DNA of 64,000 bases from Chitinophagaceae bacterium (GTDB lineage: Bacteria; Bacteroidota; Bacteroidia; Chitinophagales; Chitinophagaceae). The stretch is from positions 1 through 64,000 of the forward strand of contig JAGFIS010000045.1 of NCBI GenBank assembly GCA_024103425.1, read 5' to 3'. Shown here one piece after another: positions 18,385-27,194 of the stretch. Both the position numbers and the translations under genes were made by a program. The stretch's first letter is position 1. Every line of letters starts with the position of its first letter. The notes below the pieces were generated by a model. It made no database searches. It worked only from the letters and a program-made list of their open reading frames with translations, and had not been told where the DNA came from.

Positions 18385-19578
18385 TTATTTGCTCAGATAG
18401 ATACTGCGCTCTTTGTACAGCTGCCTGAAGTAAGGGTCTCTCAGATCTTTTATAAAGCGGATAGCCTCGCCGGTGCTCTTCATTTCAGGTCCTAGACCCA
18501 TATTTACATTGGGAAACTTATGGAATGAGAATACCGGTTCTTTGATTGCATAACCGTCGATATGCTTCTCAAACGTATAATCCTTGAGTTTGGCTTCTCC
18601 CAGCATCACCTTGGTTGCAATGTTGAGGTATGGTATCTTATAAGCTTTTGCGATGAAAGGCGTAGTACGTGACGCACGCGGGTTGGCCTCGATCACATAT
18701 ACCGTGTTATCTTTTATTGCAAATTGAACGTTGATCAGTCCGCGGATGTTAAGCGCTTTTGCGATTTTCTCTCCGTACTCTTCCATGGTCTGAACAATCA
18801 ACGGACTTAAATTAAACTCAGGAAGTACTGCGTTGCTGTCACCGCTATGGATTCCGGCGGGCTCAATGTGCTCCATCACTCCCATCACATGGAAAGTTTC
18901 TCCGTCGTAGATAGCGTCAATCTCTGCTTCCTGGCAGCGATCGAGGAAATGGTCGATAAGAATCTTGTTTCCCGGCAGGTGTTTCAACAAGCTCAATACG
19001 CCACTCTCTAATTCCTCATCGTTAATTACGATCCTCATCCTTTGTCCACCGAGTACGTAGCTTGGGCGAACCAGTACAGGGTAACCCACCTGGTTAGCTA
19101 CCTCAATGGCTTCATCGGTAGTATAGGCTGTTCCGTATTTAGGATAAGGTATATCGAGCTCTTTCAAAAGATCGCTAAATCTTCCTCTGTCTTCGGCAAT
19201 ATCCATATCCTCGAAGGAGGTCCCGATGATTTTTATTCCTTTTTCGTGCAACCTTTTTGCAAGCTTCAATGCGGTTTGTCCTCCGAGCTGTACAATAACT
19301 CCGTCAGGTTTTTCCAGTTCGATGATGTCCCAGATATGCTCCCAGAAAACGGGCTCGAAATACAGCTTATCGGCGATGTCAAAATCAGTGGATACGGTCT
19401 CGGGGTTACAGTTAATCATGATTGCCTCCATTCCACATTCTTTAATAGCCATCAGGCCATGAACGCAGCAGTAATCAAACTCAATTCCCTGACCGATTCT
19501 GTTGGGCCCGCTTCCCAGTACGATTACTTTCTTGCGGTCTGATGAGTGTGATTCGTTGTGAAGGATATCTTTTTGCAT
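18385..19578 (-). CDS. carB: Carbamoyl-phosphate synthase large subunit, C-terminal half (separate gene)
   Basis: A 397-residue protein equal to the second synthetase half of CarB (carbamate kinase-like half), which uses the second ATP to make carbamoyl phosphate for arginine and pyrimidines. It starts MQKDILHNESHSSDRKK, then VIVLGSGPNRIGQGIEFDY, the normal opening of the second half. The ATP-grasp motifs (VRPSYVLGGQ, EANPRASRTTPFIAKA) are intact, and it ends at YLSK, as expected for Bacteroidota CarB without the allosteric domain. It begins 19 bp after the stop of the N-terminal-half gene, in a different frame, with in-frame stops between them. Confidence 0.93.
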   Translation of the reverse strand: MQKDILHNESHSSDRKKVIVLGSGPNRIGQGIEFDYCCVHGLMAIKECGMEAIMINCNPETVSTDFDIADKLYFEPVFWEHIWDIIELEKPDGVIVQLGGQTALKLAKRLHEKGIKIIGTSFEDMDIAEDRGRFSDLLKELDIPYPKYGTAYTTDEAIEVANQVGYPVLVRPSYVLGGQRMRIVINDEELESGVLSLLKHLPGNKILIDHFLDRCQEAEIDAIYDGETFHVMGVMEHIEPAGIHSGDSNAVLPEFNLSPLIVQTMEEYGEKIAKALNIRGLINVQFAIKDNTVYVIEANPRASRTTPFIAKAYKIPYLNIATKVMLGEAKLKDYTFEKHIDGYAIKEPVFSFHKFPNVNMGLGPEMKSTGEAIRFIKDLRDPYFRQLYKERSIYLSK

Positions 19579-19597
19579 GGGTTTATATGATTCTGAC

Positions 19598-21256
19598 TTA
19601 TTCTAAATTATCTGATTCGAAAGTGCTGTAGTAGTAAGGTGTCTCTGCAGGGAATTCCGCGCTGCATGTATCAACCATTTTATACACACGGTGAATGCCC
19701 ATCGATTTCCTCTTTTCATATATGTCCTCATCTGTGCTTCCGTCCCGTAGGATTCTCGCAATTTGTTCATCGCTGAACCCGAGCAGTTTGGCGCGCATCA
19801 TCAACTCCCTTGGGAAGTCTGCAAGTGTTACCTGTGCTATTTCTTTTTCGCAGTCGCAGATTTCGCGAATTTGATAAATGAACCAGCGATCTATACCTGT
19901 GTTTTCGCGGATTCTTTTAACACTCACTCCTGCCATCAGCGCATCTTTGATGCGGAAGATTCTGTCCCACTTTGGTGTCTTGATATATTCGGCCAGCGCT
20001 TCAGAGTGCATAACACTTTTGCCGTAGTAACCGAGTCCGACTGCTTCGTTTTCCAGACTTTGACAAGCCTTCTGAGTAGCCTCCGCAAAACTTCTCCCTA
20101 TCCCCATAACCTCACCTACGGATTTCATCTGCAAGCCGAGTGTGTCGTCTGCACCTTTGAACTTATCAAAATTCCATCTTGGGATTTTTACAATCACGTA
20201 ATCGAGAGCCGGTTCAAAATATGCTGAAGTAACTTTTGTGATCTGATTTTTCAGTTCGTCAAGCGTATATCCAATCGCCAGCTTCGTTGCAATTTTCGCT
20301 ATCGGGTAACCCGTAGCTTTACTGGCCAACGCAGAAGAACGGCTTACACGCGGGTTGATTTCAATTATGATAATCTCTTCATTTTCAGGATTGAGAGCAA
20401 ACTGGATGTTACATCCTCCTGCAAAATTGCCCAGATCGCGCATAACTTTGAACGACATGTTTCTCATTCTCTGGAAAGCGGTGTCGCTCAGCGTCATAGC
20501 CGGAGCAACAGTGATAGAATCTCCTGTGTGCACACCCATCGGATCCACGTTTTCTACCGTACAAATAATAATTACATTGTCGTCGTGGTCGCGAAGCAGT
20601 TCCAGCTCAAACTCTTTCCATCCCATCAAGGCCTTCTCAACCAGTACTTCGTGCATCGGCGATGCAGTCAGTCCGCGGTCAAGCGCATCCTCGAGTTCTT
20701 CTTTGGAGTAAACAAGTCCACCACCTGACCCGCCAAGAGTAAATGAAGGCCTGATTACAAGAGGGTATCCGATTTGCTGCGCTATATCCTTTCCTTCTAG
20801 AAGCGAGTTAGCCACCCTGGCAGGAGCAACAGGAACCCCGAGGTCTATCATCCACTCCCTGAACAGCTCCCTGTCTTCAGCCTTGTCTATAGCTTTGATA
20901 TCCACACCGATCAGACGGATATTATTTTTCTCCCAAATGCCCAACTCATCTACTTCCTTACAAAGGTTCAGAGCTGTCTGGCCACCCATTGTGCCCAAAA
21001 CGGCGTCAATTTCATTTTCCTCGATGATCTTTTCTATGCTTTCAACGGTGAGCGGCATCAGATAGATCTTGTCTGCCGTCATCGGATCAGTCATAATCGT
21101 CGCAGGATTGCTGTTAATAAGGATTACCTTAATTCCCTCTTCGCGAAGGCTTCTTGCAGCTTGTGTACCGGAGTAGTCAAACTCACAAGCCTGTCCAATA
21201 ACAATAGGTCCTGAACCGATGATCAGGACTGTTTTAATAGAATTGTCTTTAGGCAT
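19598..21256 (-). CDS. carB: Carbamoyl-phosphate synthase large subunit, N-terminal half (separate gene)
   Basis: A 552-residue protein matching the first synthetase half of CarB (carboxyphosphate half) plus the oligomerisation region. It opens with [21 protein letters not shown] and keeps the ATP-grasp motifs ([31 protein letters not shown]). The oligomerisation region is the part around RIREICD/QIARI. It ends in the linker motif [12 protein letters not shown], where fused CarB proteins continue directly into the second half. carA is not in this window. A -7 promoter element lies 28 bp upstream of the ATG. Confidence 0.95.
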   Translation of the reverse strand: MPKDNSIKTVLIIGSGPIVIGQACEFDYSGTQAARSLREEGIKVILINSNPATIMTDPMTADKIYLMPLTVESIEKIIEENEIDAVLGTMGGQTALNLCKEVDELGIWEKNNIRLIGVDIKAIDKAEDRELFREWMIDLGVPVAPARVANSLLEGKDIAQQIGYPLVIRPSFTLGGSGGGLVYSKEELEDALDRGLTASPMHEVLVEKALMGWKEFELELLRDHDDNVIIICTVENVDPMGVHTGDSITVAPAMTLSDTAFQRMRNMSFKVMRDLGNFAGGCNIQFALNPENEEIIIIEINPRVSRSSALASKATGYPIAKIATKLAIGYTLDELKNQITKVTSAYFEPALDYVIVKIPRWNFDKFKGADDTLGLQMKSVGEVMGIGRSFAEATQKACQSLENEAVGLGYYGKSVMHSEALAEYIKTPKWDRIFRIKDALMAGVSVKRIRENTGIDRWFIYQIREICDCEKEIAQVTLADFPRELMMRAKLLGFSDEQIARILRDGSTDEDIYEKRKSMGIHRVYKMVDTCSAEFPAETPYYYSTFESDNLE

Positions 21257-21284
21257 TGAAAAATAGAAGAATGATACTGGCTGG

Positions 21285-21292
21285 CAAAAGTA
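21285..21292 (-). promoter_or_regulatory. Bacteroidota -7 element (TACTTTTG) upstream of split carB
   Basis: On the minus strand TACTTTTG fits TAnnTTTG and lies 28 bp before the ATG at 21256. A clear -33 element is not visible. Confidence 0.4.
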
Positions 21293-21397
21293 ACAGAAAT
21301 GCAGGATTATTTATCCGAAAAACATGAGTTGAATCTGTTAATACTTGGAAATTTTTTAGAGCCGGATTTTTCCGGTATGTAAGTCGCTGAATAAGGG

Positions 21398-22894
21398 TTA
21401 TTTGAGTGAAATTCCTTCCCTGAGGATATGGTTTTTGATAGCTTCGATCTTTGTATCTCTGCCGGTGAGCACATCCCGCCAGTCGGGGCCGATATACCAA
21501 TCCGGCTGTACACCCGAACCTTTTACCTTAGGATGGGCTGATTGTACCAACCTGAAAAATGGTAACCTTACCCTGAGTTTGGTGTTAGGCAGGACAGTAT
21601 TAGGTATAATGATTCCGGAGTTGCCGTACCATCCGCCGCCTGTCTCTTCGCCTGTGATGGTAACATGCTCTTCGCCTTTGACAATGCTGCAAAACATTGA
21701 TGCGGCAGAGAAAGTGAGCCCGTTAGTGAGCACATACACTTTTCCGTTAAAATGATTTTTGCGTTTAGGCTTAAAAAGATGCCGTTCCCAGTAGCCGAAA
21801 TGGTAATTCCCGTCAGCTTGTTTTTTCGAAAAGAAAATCAAGCCAAGGTTGTATAAGAAACTCTTTTGTATGTTTCTCGAAAGGGGATTAAAGTTCTTAC
21901 TGATGGAGTAGGCTGAGTCGGCGACCTTGAAGGGTTGTGTTTTTATGTATTTAGCCAGTGCTACCGATTTATTGATATTACCACCGCCATTGATACGCAG
22001 ATCTATTACGAGATTCTTTGTCCCGTTGTTTCTGAGTTCCCTGAAGCTCTTCCTGTAGAAGTTGTTCAATTGCCCTTTGGTAAAGGAATTGACAGTCATC
22101 AGTGCAAAACCGGAGTCGTACTCCAGGTTGCGGTACCATTCTTTCTTTTTAGGCTTAGGGCCTGTTCTTTTTCTTTTTATTTTCTTTTTTCTGATAGCAG
22201 ATTGAGTGGAGTCAGTTTTCGGGATGAACCAGTTGAGTTCTGCAGAGTGGTCGTTACCGCTGCTGTCAGTGAAATTGATGACATAGTTTTCTGATATTCC
22301 AAAGACATTTCTGAAGAAGTAAGGAAAGGAAGTACTCAGCCTCACGTAGTTCATGTTGTATGCGTATCCGTCTGCTGACATATATTGAAAGAGAGTATCG
22401 ATAATGTCATCTGCCATAAGACCATTGATAGACCGAATAAAAGAGCCTCTGGGAATTTCTCCCGAACTCATCCTCTGGTTTACCACCATCATGCTGTCAT
22501 TCCATATTTTCATCGACAACGGGAAGGTGGGAATGATTCTGTTCTTCATGAATTTTTGCCATCCTTTGCTCATGAGAAAACTGGTATGCCCGCAGTGAAT
22601 GGTGGAGAGTAACGGCGCTATGACCTTCCAGGCGAATTCGCGTTCGGTCATAGAATCTGTAATCTGTTTCTTGCCGTTATCGAAGTAATGATCCATGCTA
22701 TCTTTGGGTGTGTACCAATAGAGAGATGGATGCTTTGTTTCGAGCATTTTTCTCAAAAGGGAGTAATCTTCTGCAAGCTCTTCCCTGGAAAATTTTTGAT
22801 CAGGATTATAATTGCGTGTAACCGAACAGGATATAAATACGGTTGAAGTCAGTATACCTAGCCCAAGTAAAACGGTCTTTAATAACCTTTGCAT
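21398..22894 (-). CDS. S41-family (C-terminal processing type) peptidase, lipoprotein
   Basis: A 498-residue predicted lipoprotein: hydrophobic leader then a lipobox-like ISC followed by SVTRNYN. The middle holds a PDZ-like region (GEIPRGSFIRSINGL). The peptidase core includes the strand LVIDLRINGGGN and the catalytic region NGLTFSAAS, with Ser396 as probable nucleophile. Such proteins degrade or process periplasmic substrates in a tail-specific manner. The gene starts 3 bp after the thiL stop, so they are probably cotranscribed. A basic cluster (KKKIKRKRTGPKPKKKE) in the middle is unusual for an exported protease. Confidence 0.85.
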   Translation of the reverse strand: MQRLLKTVLLGLGILTSTVFISCSVTRNYNPDQKFSREELAEDYSLLRKMLETKHPSLYWYTPKDSMDHYFDNGKKQITDSMTEREFAWKVIAPLLSTIHCGHTSFLMSKGWQKFMKNRIIPTFPLSMKIWNDSMMVVNQRMSSGEIPRGSFIRSINGLMADDIIDTLFQYMSADGYAYNMNYVRLSTSFPYFFRNVFGISENYVINFTDSSGNDHSAELNWFIPKTDSTQSAIRKKKIKRKRTGPKPKKKEWYRNLEYDSGFALMTVNSFTKGQLNNFYRKSFRELRNNGTKNLVIDLRINGGGNINKSVALAKYIKTQPFKVADSAYSISKNFNPLSRNIQKSFLYNLGLIFFSKKQADGNYHFGYWERHLFKPKRKNHFNGKVYVLTNGLTFSAASMFCSIVKGEEHVTITGEETGGGWYGNSGIIIPNTVLPNTKLRVRLPFFRLVQSAHPKVKGSGVQPDWYIGPDWRDVLTGRDTKIEAIKNHILREGISLK

Positions 22895-22897
22895 GTG

Positions 22898-23941
22898 TCA
22901 GCCTTTCACGTTTATCGGATTCCACCCCTGTGCAACAAGATCGTGCTCGCTGCCGCCTCTTGTGATAATCTTTTTTCCTTTTTCGGGTTCGGTTATGTAA
23001 CCGATCACAGAGATGTCTTTATTCTTACTTACGGTATCATAATCTGCCTGGTCAACAGTAAACAAAAGCTCATAGTCTTCTCCGCCGCTTAAAGCACAAG
23101 CTGTCGGATCCAGTTCCAGCTTGTAGGCAAACTGACGGGCATCCTCGTTGAACGGAATTTTTTCTTCGTACAGGATGCATCCGCCGGTGCTTTGTTTACA
23201 GATATGGAGCAGGTCACTGCTCAGTCCGTCACTCACATCCAGCATTGCAGTGGGTTTGATGTTTTCCTCTGCAAAGAAGTTTACGATGTCCTTTCTTGCT
23301 TCAGGCTTCAGGATTCTTTGTACAATATATTTCTGCTCCTCAAAATCGGGTTGAGCGCCCTGAGTTTCTAACCATATTTTTTTCTCGCGTTCTAAAAGAG
23401 TGAGCCCAAGAAATGCACTTCCCAAATCTCCGCTCACACAAATCAGGTCTCCCTTTTTTGCGCCCGAACGTGTCACGAAATTTCCCGGAGCTACTTCTCC
23501 CAATGCCGTAACGCTGATAATCAATCCTCTTTGTGAGGAAGTGGTATCTCCCCCTACAAGATCAACATTATAATTCCCGCACGCAGCATAAACACCTTCG
23601 TACAGTTCTGATAGTGCTTCCACGCTGAAGCGGTTACTGAAGGCGATACTCATGGTAATTTGCTGAGGTATCGCGTTCATGGCATAAACATCACTGAGAT
23701 TAACCACGACACTTTTATACCCCAGATGTCTTAACGGTGTGTACATGAGGTCGAAGTGAATGCCTTCAATCAATAGATCTGTTGTAACGACCGTTTGCTT
23801 ACCGAAGTGGTCTATGACGGCGGCGTCGTCTCCTACACTAAGAACAGTGCTTGCATTGCGTGTCTCATTATTTTTTGTCAGATGGTCAATCAGTGCGAAT
23901 TCACCGAGAGAGCTGACTTCTGTTCTGGATTCTTCCTGCAT
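22898..23941 (-). CDS. thiL: Thiamine-monophosphate kinase
   Basis: A 347-residue enzyme phosphorylating thiamine monophosphate to thiamine pyrophosphate. Key motifs are all visible: the N-terminal GEFALIDHL, the metal site SVGDDAAV, TTDLLIEGIHF, LSDVYAMNA, GGDTTSS, and the late LDVSDGLSSDL and SGGEDYELLF. It forms a tight cluster with the S41 gene (3 bp) downstream and the inositol-monophosphatase-like gene (5 bp) on its other side. Several enzymes in this window need thiamine pyrophosphate, notably the 2-oxoacid oxidoreductase at 43 kb. Confidence 0.96.
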   Translation of the reverse strand: MQEESRTEVSSLGEFALIDHLTKNNETRNASTVLSVGDDAAVIDHFGKQTVVTTDLLIEGIHFDLMYTPLRHLGYKSVVVNLSDVYAMNAIPQQITMSIAFSNRFSVEALSELYEGVYAACGNYNVDLVGGDTTSSQRGLIISVTALGEVAPGNFVTRSGAKKGDLICVSGDLGSAFLGLTLLEREKKIWLETQGAQPDFEEQKYIVQRILKPEARKDIVNFFAEENIKPTAMLDVSDGLSSDLLHICKQSTGGCILYEEKIPFNEDARQFAYKLELDPTACALSGGEDYELLFTVDQADYDTVSKNKDISVIGYITEPEKGKKIITRGGSEHDLVAQGWNPINVKG

Positions 23942-23946
23942 ACATT

Positions 23947-24738
23947 TTATTTTTTTGCCGGCTCTGCGATAGTGCCGTTTACATATTGGAGCAGCTCATC
24001 GTGGATATGGCCGTTGGTAGCCACGATTCCGTATTCGTAGGGAGAGTATTTTTCTCCTTTCATATTAGTAACCTTTCCTCCGGCTTCTTCAACAATCAGA
24101 TATCCTGCTGCGCTGTCCCAGGCATGGAGCTGGTGTTCGTAGAATCCGTCGAATCTGCCGGCGGCCACCCAGCACAGATCAATAGCCGCACTGCCGAGTC
24201 TTCTTACGGGAATTCCACGAGTAATCAGTCTTTCAAAAACCTGCAGTGGTCCGTTGGGTTCACGAATATAAGTATAAGGAAATCCTGTTACAAGACAGCT
24301 GTGTATCACTTCTGTTTTTTGCGACACGTGAATCGGCTGATCGTTCAGAAAAGCTCCTTTCCCTTTTTCAGCGAAGAAAAGTTCTTTTATGAAAGGGTTA
24401 TAAACTAATCCCATTTCCATTGCTCCATCGTGTTCTAATCCGATGCTAACACAGCAAATGGGAATCCCGTTGGCAAAGTTGACAGTGCCGTCGATAGGGT
24501 CGATAATCCATTTGTAACCACTGTCGGTTTTTTCTTCCGGGCTTTCTTCGCTGACAATTCCATCGCCGGGAAATGCGGATTTAATGACTTCTAAAATTGC
24601 TTTTTCAGATGCAAAGTCGGCCTGCGTTACCAGGTTGTTAATTCCTTCTTTGTTGGAGATAGTGAACTGGCCGTTGAAGAATCGCTCCAGTTCTCTCGCG
24701 CCGGCTTGTGCAGCATCCATTAAAGTTTGTCTGTACAT
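23947..24738 (-). CDS. suhB: Inositol monophosphatase family protein
   Basis: A 263-residue Mg2+-dependent phosphatase of the IMPase family. The metal site is intact: VSEES, then IDPIDGTVNFANG, and the third ligand region HAWDSAAGYLIVEEAGG. In bacteria members act on inositol-1-phosphate or related sugar phosphates, or serve as SuhB. I used the ATG at 24738 (MYRQTLMDAAQ). A longer frame starts at TTG 24789, but its extra residues (WFIKIDNLCI) do not fit the family, and a TTTGCATTATG promoter-like sequence abuts the chosen start. The gene ends 5 bp before thiL begins. Confidence 0.9.
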   Translation of the reverse strand: MYRQTLMDAAQAGARELERFFNGQFTISNKEGINNLVTQADFASEKAILEVIKSAFPGDGIVSEESPEEKTDSGYKWIIDPIDGTVNFANGIPICCVSIGLEHDGAMEMGLVYNPFIKELFFAEKGKGAFLNDQPIHVSQKTEVIHSCLVTGFPYTYIREPNGPLQVFERLITRGIPVRRLGSAAIDLCWVAAGRFDGFYEHQLHAWDSAAGYLIVEEAGGKVTNMKGEKYSPYEYGIVATNGHIHDELLQYVNGTIAEPAKK

Positions 24739-24856
24739 AATGCAAAGATTGTCTATTTTTATGAACCACCCGAAGCACAATTGAAACAATAACGAATTTT
24801 ATAAAATTCAAACATAGCTTTGGTAGAATTGTATGATGATTTAATACTACCACGAC

Positions 24857-26413
24857 CTGCAACTCTCTATAATCATAGTCAATTACAACGTTAAGTACTT
24901 TCTGGAGCAATGTCTTGCTTCTGTTACCGCCGCTTTGGCGGGAATAGACGGGGAGGTAATAGTAGTTGATAACAACTCATCTGACGGTAGCCGGGAGTTT
25001 TTTGAGGGGAGATTCCCCGGGGTGAAATTCATTTTTAATGAAGAGAATACAGGGTTTGCCAAGGCGAATAATCAGGCGCTTGAGATAGCGAAAGGCAAGT
25101 ATATTTTGTTCCTGAATCCCGATACCCTTGTGCCTGAGGATTGTTTTAGTAAGTGCATCGGCTTTTTGGAGTCAAAAGATACTGCCGGGGCTCTGGGGGT
25201 GAAGATGTTAGACGGCAGTGGAAGGTTTTTGAAAGAAAGCAAGCGGTCTTTTCCCGATCCGAAGACATCATTGTACAAGCTGATGGGGTTGACGAAGTTA
25301 TTCCCTAAGTCAAAAGAATTTGCCCGTTATTATCTGGGGCATTTAAATGAAAACGAAACAAACGAAGTCGATGTGCTTGCCGGAGCGTTTATGATGATTC
25401 CCAAAAAAGTACTGGATATCACCGGCGGTTTTGATGAAGATTTTTTCATGTATGGCGAGGATATCGACTTAAGCTATCGCATTCAGAAGGCCGGATTTAA
25501 GAATTATTATTTCCCTGAGACGACCATCATTCATTTTAAAGGAGAGAGTACGCAGAAAGGGAGCCTCGATTATGTGAAGATGTTTTACAAGGCGATGAGC
25601 ATTTTTGCCAATAAACATTATGGGGGCTCGCGGTCGGGAGTGTTCAATTTTTTCATCCAGACGGGGATTTTCCTTCGGGGTATCCTGTCAGGGTTTAAAC
25701 GGTTGCTGCGACCGATCATAGGTCAGGTGTTTCTGGATATCGTTCTGATTTTTTTAAGTTTCGTTTTGGTGAGATTTGCTGTTCCTGAACGCATAAGTGA
25801 ACTAAGTCCGGCACTGAAAGAACCTTACTGGTATTTCTTTGGAATTTTTCTTTTCAGCTATTTTCTCTGCGGTTTTTTGTGGGATATATATATAGAAGGA
25901 TATACACAAAGAAAAATGAACAGATCGATAGGCCAGGCAGGCGTCCTGGTTTGGACAGCCTTTATAATCCTTCCCGATAAATTCAGTGAATTGGTACTGA
26001 GCGTTTTACTATCGATGTTTATATCCTATGTCTTGATTTCGTTTTCCAGAATGTTACTGATCTCTGTCGGAGTTATAGAGAAAGGGAGAGTTTTCTCAGA
26101 GACGGTAAATGTAGCGGGAGATCAAAGTGATGTTGATAGGATAAAGGAGATATCTGATCCGGAAATAGAATACCAAATAGTACCGTTAGACGGAGTACTA
26201 AAAACTACATCATATGGAAAAAGGAGACTTTTCTCCCGGCGAGAAACAAAAAGAGTCGTTTTCTGCTGTGGAACCTATCCTCTGAAAGACGTCATTGAAG
26301 AGTTGTCCGCTTTTAAGACGACACTCGTAGTTACAGGATTTTTCACCAAGGGCTGCCATTCTGTGCTTTCAGGGGGAAATACGGAACAGGATTTTTCTGA
26401 AACCGGCGATTGA
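24857..26413 (+). CDS. Family 2 glycosyltransferase fused to membrane and Rossmann-like region; CTG start
   Basis: An inverting GT2 glycosyltransferase domain (about residues 1-250) with DNNSSDGS, NTGFAKANNQAL, FLNPDT and the ED motif YGEDIDLSYRI. It resembles rhamnosyl-type transferases. Then come about four membrane helices and a C-terminal region (VFSETVNVAGDQSDVDRIKEI...RVVFCCGTYPLKDVIEEL) that looks like the nucleotide-binding half of polyprenyl-phosphate sugar transferases without their catalytic domain. The usual family N-terminus (M-x-LSIIIVNYNVKYFLEQCL) is encoded from position 24857, but the first codon is CTG. An in-frame TAA lies at 24842 and no ATG, GTG or TTG exists before 24935. 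Starting at the TTG there would remove the first strand of the GT fold. Confidence 0.8.
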   Translation: MQLSIIIVNYNVKYFLEQCLASVTAALAGIDGEVIVVDNNSSDGSREFFEGRFPGVKFIFNEENTGFAKANNQALEIAKGKYILFLNPDTLVPEDCFSKCIGFLESKDTAGALGVKMLDGSGRFLKESKRSFPDPKTSLYKLMGLTKLFPKSKEFARYYLGHLNENETNEVDVLAGAFMMIPKKVLDITGGFDEDFFMYGEDIDLSYRIQKAGFKNYYFPETTIIHFKGESTQKGSLDYVKMFYKAMSIFANKHYGGSRSGVFNFFIQTGIFLRGILSGFKRLLRPIIGQVFLDIVLIFLSFVLVRFAVPERISELSPALKEPYWYFFGIFLFSYFLCGFLWDIYIEGYTQRKMNRSIGQAGVLVWTAFIILPDKFSELVLSVLLSMFISYVLISFSRMLLISVGVIEKGRVFSETVNVAGDQSDVDRIKEISDPEIEYQIVPLDGVLKTTSYGKRRLFSRRETKRVVFCCGTYPLKDVIEELSAFKTTLVVTGFFTKGCHSVLSGGNTEQDFSETGD

Positions 26414-26505
26414 AAGCACGTTTAACAGATTTCTTGGCAAATTAAGCCCGCGGGCACACGGTATTCTTTTTTTATTTGCGAAATTGCGGCCTAAATAATT
26501 TCCGG

Positions 26506-27129
26506 ATGACCTATAACAATTACAGGCCTTCACAAACTCCGATACCTGCGGTAATCAATCTGATCATTATCAACTTTCTGGTTTTTCTGTGTCAGTATCT
26601 ATTCGATGGGCGACTTTTTATAACCCAAAGGTTTGCGCTATACGGACTTGCGGATTCTCATTTTAAGCCTTATCAGTTAATCACCCACATGTTTATGCAT
26701 GGCGGGTGGGCACACCTTCTTTTTAATATGTATGCACTCTGGCTCTTTGGTTCAATGCTCGAACGCAACTGGGGGTCGAAACGGTTTATTATTTTTTACC
26801 TGCTGAGTGGTCTGGGCGCTGCTTTCGCTCAGATTCTACTGATGCCTGATAGTGTAGCAGTAGGTGCTTCGGGGGCAATTATGGGGCTACTCGCAGCTTT
26901 TGCCTATACCTATCCGAATGTTCAGTTTTTCATTATACCATTCCCTTTTGCTATAAAAGCAAAATGGATTGTTGTGGTCTATGTATTGATAGACCTGTTT
27001 GGGGGTGTTTCGACGATAAGGAGTGCCACCGGTGGAGACGGAATAGCCCACTTTGCACATCTTGGAGGACTCGTAACAGGGTTCTTGTTGATGATTTTCT
27101 GGATATCTAAGCTGAATAAGCGGTATTAA
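26506..27129 (+). CDS. Rhomboid-family intramembrane serine protease (active site intact)
   Basis: A 207-residue inner-membrane protease with about six helices. The catalytic dyad is visible: Ser122 in GASGAIMG, and His185 in HFAHLGG. The oxyanion-side motif HGGWAHLLFNMYAL is also present. Rhomboids cut membrane proteins within or next to their helices. I chose the ATG at 26506 (MTYNNYRPSQ). A TTG ten codons earlier lies in sequence with no family resemblance. It is the first of two rhomboid genes in tandem, 66 bp before the next. Confidence 0.93.
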   Translation: MTYNNYRPSQTPIPAVINLIIINFLVFLCQYLFDGRLFITQRFALYGLADSHFKPYQLITHMFMHGGWAHLLFNMYALWLFGSMLERNWGSKRFIIFYLLSGLGAAFAQILLMPDSVAVGASGAIMGLLAAFAYTYPNVQFFIIPFPFAIKAKWIVVVYVLIDLFGGVSTIRSATGGDGIAHFAHLGGLVTGFLLMIFWISKLNKRY

Positions 27130-27194
27130 TGTTGAATTACGATTTTTTTTGTCAATCAATTAGGTAACTTTACTGAGATAAACAGTTTTAAAGG

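Noticed and set aside
19042-19542. 166-codon plus-strand ORF
   Set aside because: Antisense to the carB C-terminal half, whose protein is strongly conserved.
26300-26496. Open +1 frame after the glycosyltransferase (NRIFLKPAIESTFNRFLGKL)
   Set aside because: Considered as a frameshifted C-terminus, but the original frame ends plausibly and the alternative has no start codon or family match.
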